Assembly: GCA_934098435.1 (NCBI GenBank)
Contig: CAKOOV010000012.1
Location: forward strand, 1-37,639
DNA from: an uncultured Bacilli bacterium
GTDB taxonomy: Bacteria; Bacillota_I; Bacilli_A; RF39; UBA660
Reading direction: 5' to 3'
Length of the DNA: 37,639 nucleotides
The position numbers and the translations under genes were made by a program. The notes below the pieces were generated by a model that was not told the DNA's origin, ran no database searches, and was given only the letters and a program-made list of their open reading frames with translations. Of this stretch, positions 11,305-19,956 are shown in pieces (position 1 is the stretch's first letter; every line of letters starts with the position of its first letter).

Positions 11305-14265
11305 TTGAAAAAAATTGTATTTTTTATTGCTGTTATTTTTACTATGATTCCATTTTTTGTAAAAGCTAATACTGTTAATCTTGTTAGTAATAGGTATGAC
11401 AATATATATGTTTATTATTATGATGCTGAATTAGGAAGAACAAGGTTTTTAGAAGGTAGTAAATATTCTTTTAATGGCAATATAGCTTATTGTTTAGAAA
11501 TTGGTAAGCGTATTAGTAGTATGAGTTATAATGTATATGATTCATTTGATAATATTAATATTAATTCTGATGATTTGAATTATATTAAGCTTATTTCTTA
11601 TTATGGTTATAGTTATCCTGGACATCATACTGATAAGTTTTATATGGCTACACAAGAACTTATTTGGACTAGGCTTATAAGGACCAATGTTAAATGGGTT
11701 AATAATATGAATCCGGATTCTTTTGTTTATATTGAAAGGGAAAAAGAAGAAATTTATGATTTATATAGAAAACATTATAAAAAGCCTTCTTTTGATGGTA
11801 AAGAATTTGATGTTGTATTAGGAGATAATAATGTTATTACTGATGATAATGATACTTTATATTTGTATGATGTTAAAACTAAAGGTGTTTCAATATTTGG
11901 TAGTAATTTGATTATTGGTAACGATTTTGATGGTGGAGAAATTGTTTTAGAAAAACCTAAATATACTAGTGATAACTTTCTTTTGTATACTTCTGGTAGT
12001 TCGCAGAAAATGATGACTGTTGGTGATATTAATACACCTACTAGTAAAGTTAAAGTTAATCTTATTAGTGGTAGTATTAGTATAAATAAATTAGATTATG
12101 ATACTGGAAGTGATTTGCCTATTGGTGAGGCTAGTCTTAAAGGTAGCGTTTATGGATTATATAATAGTGATAATGTGTTGATAGATAAATTTATTATTGG
12201 TGAAAAGGAGAAAATTTCTCATTTACCTATTGGACATTATTATATAAAAGAAATTAAACCGGGTAAAGGATATCTTTTAGATGATAATACTTATGATGTT
12301 GATATTACAAAGGATAATTTGAATATTAGTCTTACTGTATATGATGAGGTAATAAGAAGAAAAGTAGATTTATTTAAGGTTTATGGTACTAATGAAACTG
12401 GAATTATGACAGGTGAAGAGGGAATTAAATTTATTATTTATGATAAGAATAATATTTTATATGATACTATTACTACAGATAATGATGGTTATGCTAGTAT
12501 TATACTTCCTTATGGTACTTATACTTTTCATCAGGATAATTCTACTTTAGGTTACTATAAAGTTGATGACTTTAAAGTTGCTATTGATACTTTTGATAGT
12601 AGGCCTATATATAAACTTTTATCAGATGGTAAGATTACTTCTAAGATTAAAATAATTAAGAAAGATATTGATACTCTTGAGAATGTTATTGATAGTAAAA
12701 TTAAGTTTAAAATATTTGATGTTAAGAATAATGAATATGTTTCTTTTAAAATTACATATCCAGAAGTTAAAATAATAGATGAATTTGAACTTAATGCTGA
12801 TGGTGTATTTGTGACTCCTATGGAATTATCTGCTGGAGAATATATTTTATATGAAGTTGATGATTATATGGATGGATATACATATAATAGCGATGGTATT
12901 AGGTTTACTATTGATGAATCTTCTAATTTTATTAATGATGATGATTATGGTGTTTTATTAGAAATTCCTTTTTATAATAAGAAGGTTAAGGGTAATATTA
13001 TTATTAATAAATATGGGGAAGATGTAATATATGATAATGATACTTTCTACTATAAAGATATTTATTTAGATGGTGTATATTTTGAATTATATGCTAAAAA
13101 TGATATATATGAAAATGGGAAACTTATTTATGATAAAGATTCTTTAGTGGATAGTTGCGTTACTGATGATGGTGGATTGTGTAAGTATAATGATTTACCA
13201 TTAGGAAGTTATTATTTGAAAGAGGTTAAATCTAATTATAATAATGTTATAGATAAAGATATATATGATATTGAACTTAATTATAAAGATCAATATACGG
13301 AAATTATTAATTATGAACTTGATGTTTTTAATCATTTGAAAAAAGGTAAGGTTATTGTTAATAAATATGAAAGTAATAGTAATATTAAATTAGCTAATAC
13401 TTTGATTGAAATTAGAAATATGGATGATAAGGTTATATATAAAGGATATACTGATAACAATGGTCAAATAATTGTTGAGGACTTGCCTTATGGTGAATAT
13501 TATATAGCGGAGGTTGAGGCTAGTACTGGTTATAGGGTATTAGATGAAAACGTATATTTTACATTAGATAAAAGTGATATTAATATTGATATATATAATG
13601 AGAGAATAGTTATTCCTAATACTGGTATTAATATTGGTATTCTTAATGGACTTATTTTGATTACTATTGTTTTATTTGTTATTATTTGCATTGTTTTTAT
13701 GGATAATAAAAAAATACTTTTACTTTGTATATTTGTTATTGGTATTTGTTCTATTTATTTAGGAAGATATTTTTATAAATATTTTAGTGATACGAATAAA
13801 AATAATAAGGCTGTTATTGATTATTTTGATAATAAGATTGATGATGAGTACGATGATGAATATAAATATACTTCAGTTATTGAGATTCCTTCTATTAATT
13901 TAAAAAGGGGGATAGTTGATATTGATAGTGAATATAATGATGTTAAGTATAATATTGAATTTATGAAGAGAGATGATAATAAAATTATATTTGCTGCTCA
14001 TAATGGTAATTATTATTATTCTTATTTTGGGAAACTTAAGGATATGGAGCTTGGAGATGATATTAATTTTTATAATGATGATAAGTTATATAAATTTATT
14101 TATAGTGAAAGTTATGTTATAAAGAAAGATGGTTATGCTGATATATATTGTGATCCTACAAAAAAATGTATTGTTTTAATTACTTGTCTTGAAGAAAATG
14201 ATGATGCTCAAATTGTATATATTGGTTATTTGAGTAGAGTGGAACCTTATGAAAATGAGGAGTAG
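11305..14265 (+). CDS. Thioester/SpaA-type adhesin fused to its own sortase domain
   Basis: 986 aa, TTG start behind GGGAGG. Order: signal peptide (1-22, ending VKA); N-terminal thioester domain with Cys63 (AYCLEIG) and Gln117 (ATQELIW), the pair that forms the internal thioester in surface adhesins; about five SpaA/Cna_B-type beta domains (about 250-768) with recurring PIGHYYIKE, LPLGSYYLKE and LPYGEYYIAE edges; sorting signal IPNTG (770-774); membrane span; short basic DNKK turn; second span; and an extracytoplasmic sortase domain with IPSINL start, His899 (AAHNG) and Cys961 (LITC). The catalytic arginine position appears to be Gln969. Topology puts substrate and enzyme on the same outer face. 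The single long frame has no internal start suggesting two genes. Sortase and pilin genes are normally separate neighbours. Confidence 0.85.
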   Translation: MKKIVFFIAVIFTMIPFFVKANTVNLVSNRYDNIYVYYYDAELGRTRFLEGSKYSFNGNIAYCLEIGKRISSMSYNVYDSFDNININSDDLNYIKLISYYGYSYPGHHTDKFYMATQELIWTRLIRTNVKWVNNMNPDSFVYIEREKEEIYDLYRKHYKKPSFDGKEFDVVLGDNNVITDDNDTLYLYDVKTKGVSIFGSNLIIGNDFDGGEIVLEKPKYTSDNFLLYTSGSSQKMMTVGDINTPTSKVKVNLISGSISINKLDYDTGSDLPIGEASLKGSVYGLYNSDNVLIDKFIIGEKEKISHLPIGHYYIKEIKPGKGYLLDDNTYDVDITKDNLNISLTVYDEVIRRKVDLFKVYGTNETGIMTGEEGIKFIIYDKNNILYDTITTDNDGYASIILPYGTYTFHQDNSTLGYYKVDDFKVAIDTFDSRPIYKLLSDGKITSKIKIIKKDIDTLENVIDSKIKFKIFDVKNNEYVSFKITYPEVKIIDEFELNADGVFVTPMELSAGEYILYEVDDYMDGYTYNSDGIRFTIDESSNFINDDDYGVLLEIPFYNKKVKGNIIINKYGEDVIYDNDTFYYKDIYLDGVYFELYAKNDIYENGKLIYDKDSLVDSCVTDDGGLCKYNDLPLGSYYLKEVKSNYNNVIDKDIYDIELNYKDQYTEIINYELDVFNHLKKGKVIVNKYESNSNIKLANTLIEIRNMDDKVIYKGYTDNNGQIIVEDLPYGEYYIAEVEASTGYRVLDENVYFTLDKSDINIDIYNERIVIPNTGINIGILNGLILITIVLFVIICIVFMDNKKILLLCIFVIGICSIYLGRYFYKYFSDTNKNNKAVIDYFDNKIDDEYDDEYKYTSVIEIPSINLKRGIVDIDSEYNDVKYNIEFMKRDDNKIIFAAHNGNYYYSYFGKLKDMELGDDINFYNDDKLYKFIYSESYVIKKDGYADIYCDPTKKCIVLITCLEENDDAQIVYIGYLSRVEPYENEE

Positions 14266-14283
14266 AACTCTACTCTTTTTTTC
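14260..14283 (+). terminator. Intrinsic terminator of the adhesin gene
   Basis: GAGTAG-AACT-CTACTC followed by eight T; the left arm includes the stop codon. Confidence 0.85.
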
Positions 14284-14333
14284 TTGCTTTTTTATATCTA
14301 TCGTGTTAAAATTATTATAGGTGGTAATGTAAG

Positions 14334-14822
14334 ATGACAGTTAAAAAGAATGTTAAATGGAATAAACTTAACGATTATATTACTTATCGCATTATTGATG
14401 GTACTCTTTACTTAATTGCAAAAGATGATTATATTAATGCTGATAGTTGGCAGCTTATTTATAAAAGAATTAAACTGCTAATTGAGGATAATAATATTTC
14501 TTATATTAATATATCTTCTAAAAATATGGATAAAAATAGGAAGATTTATCAGGAACTTGGGTTTACTATATCTTATTATGATGTTAATAAGCTTAATATG
14601 ATATATGATGGTATTAAAGTTAAAAAGTTATATAGAACATATGGGATAATAACTAAGAATGATTTCTTAAATTATTTGAATAAAAAGAATGATATAACTT
14701 ATGATAACGAGGTTATTATTCATTCTAATTCTGGTTTTATTAGTAATATATTACTTTTGTTTGGTGGTATTTTATTGCTTTGCTATTTTTGTGTACAAGG
14801 GGCTATTTATTTGGTTAAATAG
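14334..14822 (+). CDS. Hypothetical protein with C-terminal membrane anchor
   Basis: 162 aa, ATG 14334 behind AGGTGG. About 138 soluble residues precede one C-terminal membrane span (about 139-158). The stretch NRKIYQELGFTISYYD recalls the end of GNAT acetyltransferase domains (asparagine-arginine-x-x-tyrosine...GF), but the acetyl-CoA-binding loop is not visible, so I do not call it one. It ends 16 bases before cdaA and is probably co-transcribed with it. Confidence 0.7.
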   Translation: MTVKKNVKWNKLNDYITYRIIDGTLYLIAKDDYINADSWQLIYKRIKLLIEDNNISYINISSKNMDKNRKIYQELGFTISYYDVNKLNMIYDGIKVKKLYRTYGIITKNDFLNYLNKKNDITYDNEVIIHSNSGFISNILLLFGGILLLCYFCVQGAIYLVK

Positions 14823-14838
14823 AAAGGATGATTTTGTT

Positions 14839-15666
14839 ATGATTGATAGTATATTAACTATATTAAGGGCGCTTATTGATATTTCTCTTGTGTGGATAAT
14901 CGTTTATTATTTACTTAAGAATGTTAAAAATAATGTAAAGATGGTATTACTTTTTAAAGGTGTTTTAGTTGTTCTTATTGTTAAGTTTATTAGTGATACA
15001 TTGAATTTGGTTACTATTGGATTGCTTTTAGAATATGTTATTATGTGGGGACCGCTTGCACTTATTATTATATTTCAACCTGAAATTAGGAGTATGTTAG
15101 AACATATAGGTAGAAAACAATTATTAGGAAGACATAAGGTGCTTACTCTTGATGAAAGAGAAAAACTTGTTTATGAAGTTATGTCCGCTGTGGATTATCT
15201 TAGAAAGTCTAGAATAGGTGCTTTAATTGTTATTGAGAGAGATATAAGTTTGAATGAATATATTGAAAGAAGTAAACCATTATATGCTGATATTTCTTCT
15301 GAATTACTTATATCAATATTTTTTCCTAGAAATCCATTACATGATGGTGGTGTTATAATTCAAGGAAATAAGATTACTTCTGCTGGAGCTGTTTTTCCTA
15401 TAAGTATTAATACTAAGATTAGTAAAAAGCTTGGTACTAGACATAGGGCTGCTGTTGGTATTAGTGAGGAATCTGATGCTATTGCTATTGTTGTTAGCGA
15501 AGAAACTGGTAAGATTTCTATAGCTATTGGTGGCAATTTAAATTATAATCTTTCGTTAGATGATGCTAGGATGATTTTAGTAGAAGAGCTTAAGCCTAAG
15601 AAGGAAATCCTTTTAGATGATGAGTTTGAAGATGAAGCGGAGGATGATAATAATGAAAAGGCTTAA
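14839..15666 (+). CDS. cdaA: Diadenylate cyclase CdaA
   Basis: 275 aa, usual length. Start ATG 14839 has AAAGGA about 10 bases upstream. Three N-terminal membrane spans (to about residue 85) and a short helix precede the DAC domain, which makes c-di-AMP from two ATP. The metal/ATP motif is at 169-171 and the RHR motif (GTRHRAA) at 201-203. The first motif reads DGG where DGA is typical of CdaA, a mild substitution. An acidic tail follows. Overlaps cdaR by 14 bases, the common pairing in Firmicutes where CdaR modulates the cyclase. The usual third partner glmM is not adjacent. Confidence 0.95.
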   Translation: MIDSILTILRALIDISLVWIIVYYLLKNVKNNVKMVLLFKGVLVVLIVKFISDTLNLVTIGLLLEYVIMWGPLALIIIFQPEIRSMLEHIGRKQLLGRHKVLTLDEREKLVYEVMSAVDYLRKSRIGALIVIERDISLNEYIERSKPLYADISSELLISIFFPRNPLHDGGVIIQGNKITSAGAVFPISINTKISKKLGTRHRAAVGISEESDAIAIVVSEETGKISIAIGGNLNYNLSLDDARMILVEELKPKKEILLDDEFEDEAEDDNNEKA

Positions 15667-17038
15667 AAAAATTATAAAAGTTATTAAGAAGTTTTTTAGA
15701 GGTATTGGTAATTTTATTGATAAAGTATTTATAACTCCTATTACTAAATTAGTAATTAATATTGGTGAAAAAACTGATAAAAATGCTGGTAAATTTGAAA
15801 AGTGGTTAAATAAGAAAAATACATTGGTTTTTATTTCATTGTTTATTTCATTGTTCTTTTATTATTATGTTAATAATCAGGCTAGTACTGTTATTGATAG
15901 TGCTGCTGAAGTTTTAGCAAATCAGCCTGTTGAAGCTACTTATAATAAGGAAGCTTATGTTATTGAAGGTATTCCTGAGACGGCAGATGTTACTTTAATA
16001 GGTAGAACTGTAGATTTATATTTGGCTAAACAATTATCTACTGGTAAGGTTACTGTTGATTTATCTAATTTAAGTGTAGGTACACATAAAGTTGATTTAA
16101 GTTATAAGAATTCTATTAATTCTGTTAATTATAAACTTGATCCTTCTTCTATTACTGTTAATGTATATTCGAAGGTTTCTGCAACTAAAAATATTACTGT
16201 TGATGTTATTAATAAGGATAAGTTAAATAGTAAGTTATCTATTCAATCTATTACTTTAGATAAAGAAGAGGTTATTATTAAGGGAACTGATGATGAAAAG
16301 TCTGTTCATAATATTAATAATGTTGCTACAGTTAAGGCTCTTGTTGATGTTGGTAGTATTACGGAATCTGGAGTTAATAAGATAGATAAAGTTAAACTTG
16401 TTGCTTACGATAAATATGGAAATGTTGTCGATGTTGAAATTGTTCCTGAAAATGTATCTGCAACTGTTAATGTTGAATCTTATAGTGGTAGTGCTAAACT
16501 TAAGGTTATTCCTAAAAATATTGATAAGATAGCTTTTGGAAAGGCTATTAGTTCTATTACTGCTTCTGTTGATAGTGTTAATATTTATGGTGATGAAGAA
16601 GTTGTTAATAAATATGCCGAGACTTATATACCTATAGAGATTGATGTTAGTGGTTTGTCTGGTAATAAGACTTATACTGCTGTTATTCCTAAACCAGATG
16701 GTATTAGAGAAATATCAGAAAAAACTATTACTGTTAAGGTTTCTCTTGGTGATGAAGAAAGTATGGAAGTTAATGATGTTCGAATTGATGCAATTAATCT
16801 TGGACCTAATTTAAAAGCTGGAGCTATTGGGGAGAACTCTTCTAAGACTACCGTTATTATTAAAGGTACTAAAGAAGTTCTTAATAATATTGATACTACG
16901 GCAATTAAAGCAACTGTTGATTTATCGGGTCTTGGAGAAGGAGAACATTCTGTTTCTGTAAATGTAACGGGTGATGATGTTAAAGCTAGTTACTTTGCTA
17001 AAACGTCTAAGATTAAGGTAAGAATTAATAAAAGTTAA
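15653..17038 (+). CDS. cdaR: CdaR, YbbR-domain regulator of CdaA
   Basis: 461 aa from ATG 15653 (behind GCGGAGG); frames opening further upstream lack a ribosome binding site. A basic cytoplasmic start is followed by one membrane span (about residues 58-77, TLVFISLFISLFFYYYV) and an extracytoplasmic part made of about four YbbR repeats (each with LPxx or VxAxVDLS-type strands ending in VTVxV). It contacts the membrane part of CdaA and tunes c-di-AMP synthesis. The 14-base overlap with cdaA indicates coupled expression. Confidence 0.93.
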   Translation: MKRLKKIIKVIKKFFRGIGNFIDKVFITPITKLVINIGEKTDKNAGKFEKWLNKKNTLVFISLFISLFFYYYVNNQASTVIDSAAEVLANQPVEATYNKEAYVIEGIPETADVTLIGRTVDLYLAKQLSTGKVTVDLSNLSVGTHKVDLSYKNSINSVNYKLDPSSITVNVYSKVSATKNITVDVINKDKLNSKLSIQSITLDKEEVIIKGTDDEKSVHNINNVATVKALVDVGSITESGVNKIDKVKLVAYDKYGNVVDVEIVPENVSATVNVESYSGSAKLKVIPKNIDKIAFGKAISSITASVDSVNIYGDEEVVNKYAETYIPIEIDVSGLSGNKTYTAVIPKPDGIREISEKTITVKVSLGDEESMEVNDVRIDAINLGPNLKAGAIGENSSKTTVIIKGTKEVLNNIDTTAIKATVDLSGLGEGEHSVSVNVTGDDVKASYFAKTSKIKVRINKS

Positions 17039-17120
17039 TATCTAGTTTTGTCTAGTTTTGTCGAATGTAATGCAAATTTTGGAATTATATGCTAATCTTA
17101 TATAAAAGGAGATGAGGGGT

Positions 17121-17222
17121 ATGCCAACATATGTGTTACTAGAAGATATTTTTGATGAGATGAGCAGAAATATTTCTTATATTAAGCTTAATACTTATTT
17201 AAAGAAAGAAAAGAAAATATAA
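17121..17222 (+). CDS. Small protein, 33 aa
   Basis: ATG 17121 follows a very strong AAAGGAGATGAGGGG. The product is MPTYVLLEDIFDEMSRN... ending with a lysine-rich tail; amphipathic helix, no membrane span. Its last codons form the left arm of a terminator, which supports a true short transcription unit. Unknown family. Confidence 0.5.
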   Translation: MPTYVLLEDIFDEMSRNISYIKLNTYLKKEKKI

Positions 17223-17242
17223 TTCTTTTCTTTTTATTTTTT
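17205..17242 (+). terminator. Intrinsic terminator after the 33-aa gene
   Basis: An 11-bp stem (AAAGAAAAGAA with TTCTTTTCTTT) with a 7-base loop and a T-rich tail. Confidence 0.75.
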
Positions 17243-17274
17243 GTAATAATGTGATGTAAAATATATATATATAG

Positions 17275-17303
17275 TTGTAAATATTACTAGTTTATTGTAT
17301 AAT
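17275..17303 (+). promoter_or_regulatory. Promoter of the 212-aa membrane protein
   Basis: TTGTAA (17275-17280), 17-base spacer, TATAAT (17298-17303). Confidence 0.65.
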
Positions 17304-17330
17304 TTATTTATATGAAAGTAGGTGTTTAAT

Positions 17331-17969
17331 GTGGCAAAAGATAATGAAAGTAAAAAAAATAATAAAAAAAGTGGTGAAAGTAAAAAAAAGAATACTAATA
17401 AAAAAACTACTAAAAATACTGAGGAAGTAGTTAAACTTGAAGTTATAAATGGAGATAAAGATACTAAGAGATTTGAAATTAGTGAGGGTTTTTATTATTT
17501 ACTTGGTATTGTTCTTTCTTTAGTACTTATATTTGCTACTAATGAACTTCTTAGTACTATTAATTATTTGTTTGTGGTTATATTTGCTATTATTTCTATT
17601 GTACAAATTATTAATTTTATTATGGATAAGGAATATTTAACTAGAAATTATTCTAGTATGATTATTAGTGTTATGTGTGCTTGGATGGCTATGTTTATAT
17701 ATAAATATGGGGATTTCTTGTTTTTAGAAATGTTACCTGTACTTGTATCTTTACTTTTGTTTATTATGGCTACTAGTAGTTTTACTAAGTATTTTGATCG
17801 TAAATTAACTGGTAATTTGATTGTATCAATTGTTTCGATTATTCTTGGTGTTCTTCTTATATTTGTATCTAAGAATATTATGTATATATTGTTTAAGATA
17901 ACTGGTATATATATTTTTGTTATGATTTTATTAGATTTTATTGATTATCGAAAGAAAAAGAATATTTAG
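17331..17969 (+). CDS. Multi-span membrane protein with Lys-rich N-terminus
   Basis: 212 aa. GTG 17331 is chosen because AGGTG lies six bases upstream; the earlier in-frame GTG overlaps that site. About 45 N-terminal residues are Lys/Asn/Ser/Thr-rich and disordered, followed by about six hydrophobic segments in close pairs, resembling DUF308/HdeD-type six-span proteins. No catalytic motif. Monocistronic: it has its own promoter, and the next gene has another promoter. Confidence 0.75.
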   Translation: MAKDNESKKNNKKSGESKKKNTNKKTTKNTEEVVKLEVINGDKDTKRFEISEGFYYLLGIVLSLVLIFATNELLSTINYLFVVIFAIISIVQIINFIMDKEYLTRNYSSMIISVMCAWMAMFIYKYGDFLFLEMLPVLVSLLLFIMATSSFTKYFDRKLTGNLIVSIVSIILGVLLIFVSKNIMYILFKITGIYIFVMILLDFIDYRKKKNI

Positions 17970-18071
17970 TTTATAAGTGAATGATTTTTAATGATAATAT
18001 AATAATTATTAAGTATGAATTTATTTTTTCATTTCACAAAATTAAATTTTTTAAATAACTTTTATTATATA

Positions 18072-18100
18072 TTGATAAAAAAAAACTGTTATGTTATAAT
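18072..18100 (+). promoter_or_regulatory. Promoter of the SipW operon
   Basis: TTGATA (18072-18077), 17-base spacer, TATAAT (18095-18100), followed by AGGAGG before the first gene. Confidence 0.8.
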
Positions 18101-18122
18101 TATGATCATAGGAGGATAGAAA

Positions 18123-18776
18123 ATGGAAAAAAATAGAAAAATACAGGTGATGGCAATTGTAGCCTTAGTTATTGCAATTATTGGTTTATCAGTGGGGTTT
18201 GCAGCTTTTTCTAGTGTTTTAAATATTCAGTCAAGTGCAAATGTTAAACCTGATACTGGTACTATGAATGTTGATTTTTCTAGTTCTGAGGATAAAGTAG
18301 AGGTTGCTGAGATTGTACCAACTGCTACTCCAAATTCTTTAGTAACAACTAATGGTGTTATTGATAATAGTGGGGATCCAACTATTTCTAAGCTAAGTGC
18401 AACATTTACTGAACCTGGTCAATCGGTTGTATACAAGTTTTATGCATATAATGCTGGTGAATTAAATGCTTATTTGAAAAGTATAATATTTGGAAATGTT
18501 GCTGGCCAAAATGCTACTAAAGTTTGCACTGCTAGTGAAGAAACTACAGATGCTTTGGTTCAAAAGGCTTGTGAAAAGATTTCTGTAAAGGTAAAAGTTG
18601 GAAATGAAATCGAGACATCAACTGGAATGGCATCTATTACTGGACATGCTTTAGGTAAAGGAACAGGTGAATTGGTAACAGTTACTTTAGAGTATGAAGC
18701 TGGTGCTGATAGAGCTGATGGAGACTTTACTGTTGCATTTGGTAATATTGCTTTGAATTACAGTTCTGCTGATTAA
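18123..18776 (+). CDS. TasA/camelysin-like secreted protein (SipW substrate)
   Basis: 217 aa. The N-terminus (KIQVMAIVALVIAIIGLSVGFAAFSS) is the SipW-type signal: a hydrophobic core ending in GFAAFS. The mature part (about 175 residues) is beta-rich with STEP-like threonines, an NAGELNAYL motif typical of the TasA/CalY fold, and ends IALNY. TasA and camelysin are surface fibre proteins exported through SipW; TasA forms biofilm fibres. Here it is first in an operon with its peptidase. Which of these functions applies is not decidable from sequence. Confidence 0.85.
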   Translation: MEKNRKIQVMAIVALVIAIIGLSVGFAAFSSVLNIQSSANVKPDTGTMNVDFSSSEDKVEVAEIVPTATPNSLVTTNGVIDNSGDPTISKLSATFTEPGQSVVYKFYAYNAGELNAYLKSIIFGNVAGQNATKVCTASEETTDALVQKACEKISVKVKVGNEIETSTGMASITGHALGKGTGELVTVTLEYEAGADRADGDFTVAFGNIALNYSSAD

Positions 18777-18785
18777 AATAACATA

Positions 18786-18808
18786 TTGAAGTATAGTTGT
18801 TACTTCAA
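18786..18808 (+). promoter_or_regulatory. Intercistronic hairpin between cargo and sipW
   Basis: TTGAAGTA (18786-18793) pairs perfectly with TACTTCAA (18801-18808), 7-base loop, without a T-run. It ends just ahead of the sipW ribosome binding site AAAGGTGGG. It may stabilise the cargo mRNA or limit sipW translation so that substrate exceeds enzyme. Confidence 0.6.
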
Positions 18809-18823
18809 AGGTGGGAAATAATA

Positions 18824-19954
18824 ATGAAAAAAAGCTACATTAAATTAATAATATTTATTTTTACTTTCAGTTTCATTTTACTTTTAGATAGTTTAATATT
18901 TAAAAAGATAGGTCAAATTGAATTGAATATTATTCTTTTGTTATCCTTAGCTATTGTATATTTTGTCTTTGGATTTGAAAAAGATAAGCATCGTTATAGT
19001 AAAGATATGATTTTAAAAATGATTATTATTTTAATGTCTTTTTTTCTACTTTATTATATATCAGGTATTTTAATAGGATTTGCAAAAAATATTAACTATT
19101 TAACTATAAATTCTTTTTGTAATATAATTTTTCCTATTATAGTTTATATTTTTATAAAAGAGTTTTTGAGATATCAACTTTTGATGAAATCTAGTGAGTC
19201 AAAAATTTTAATTGTTCTTGTTTGTATATTTTTTATTATAATTGATAATGTTGTTCCATTTTCTTCTCATTCTGTAAGTTTTAGTAAAGATACTTTTTTG
19301 TTGATAGCATTAACTTTTTTACCATCTATTTCGGAAAATATTTTATGTTCATATGTAGATTTAAATTTTGGCTATAAACCTATAATTGTATATTTACTGA
19401 TAATGAACTTGTATAAATATTTACTTCCAATAATTCCAAATCCTAATGAATATCTTTATTCTTTAATTTTTCTTCTTTTTCCGCTGATTGTACTTATGAA
19501 AATAAATAAATGGAGAAGAAAGAATGGAACTGAAGAAAGTATACTTGAAGACTATAGGCAGAGTAAAAGAGAATTTTTATTGTTTATTCCTTTAATTATT
19601 TTTATCTGTGCTTTAGTTTATGCTGTGTCTGGATATTTTAGATATTATGCAATTGCTGTAGCTAGTGGTTCTATGGAACCTAAAATATCAAAAGGTGATG
19701 TAGTTATCATTGATAAGAAATTTAATGAGATTAAGGTTGGAGATATATTGGCTTATGAATATGATGGAAAAGTAATTGTTCATAGAATTTATAGAATTGT
19801 TAACAATGGTGATGAGTATTTTATATATACAAAAGGTGATGCTAACAATAATTATGATAGATATAAAGTTACAGCTGATATGTTTGTTGGAATTGTTACG
19901 TTTAGAATTCCATTTGTGGGCTATCCAACTGTATTACTTAATGAAAGGTGGTAA
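18824..19954 (+). CDS. sipW: Signal peptidase I, SipW type, with extra N-terminal membrane domain
   Basis: 376 aa, ATG 18824 behind AAAGGTGGG. The C-terminal third is an ER/archaeal-type signal peptidase (S26B) with catalytic Ser283 (ASGSMEP) and His320 (KVIVHRI) instead of the lysine of normal bacterial type I enzymes, plus GDxxxxYD and KGDANN boxes. It cleaves TasA-type precursors. The first about 240 residues hold roughly seven membrane spans, which ordinary SipW (about 190 aa) lacks; that domain is of unknown role. Ends two bases before the next start. Confidence 0.9.
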   Translation: MKKSYIKLIIFIFTFSFILLLDSLIFKKIGQIELNIILLLSLAIVYFVFGFEKDKHRYSKDMILKMIIILMSFFLLYYISGILIGFAKNINYLTINSFCNIIFPIIVYIFIKEFLRYQLLMKSSESKILIVLVCIFFIIIDNVVPFSSHSVSFSKDTFLLIALTFLPSISENILCSYVDLNFGYKPIIVYLLIMNLYKYLLPIIPNPNEYLYSLIFLLFPLIVLMKINKWRRKNGTEESILEDYRQSKREFLLFIPLIIFICALVYAVSGYFRYYAIAVASGSMEPKISKGDVVIIDKKFNEIKVGDILAYEYDGKVIVHRIYRIVNNGDEYFIYTKGDANNNYDRYKVTADMFVGIVTFRIPFVGYPTVLLNERW

Positions 19955-19956
19955 AA

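Noticed and set aside
14334..14822. GNAT acetyltransferase call for the 162-aa membrane protein
   Set aside because: Only the final helix-strand resembles GNAT; the acetyl-CoA loop is not visible.
17041..17062. Tandem TCTAGTTTTG repeat after cdaR
   Set aside because: Only two units and no associated feature; likely trivial.
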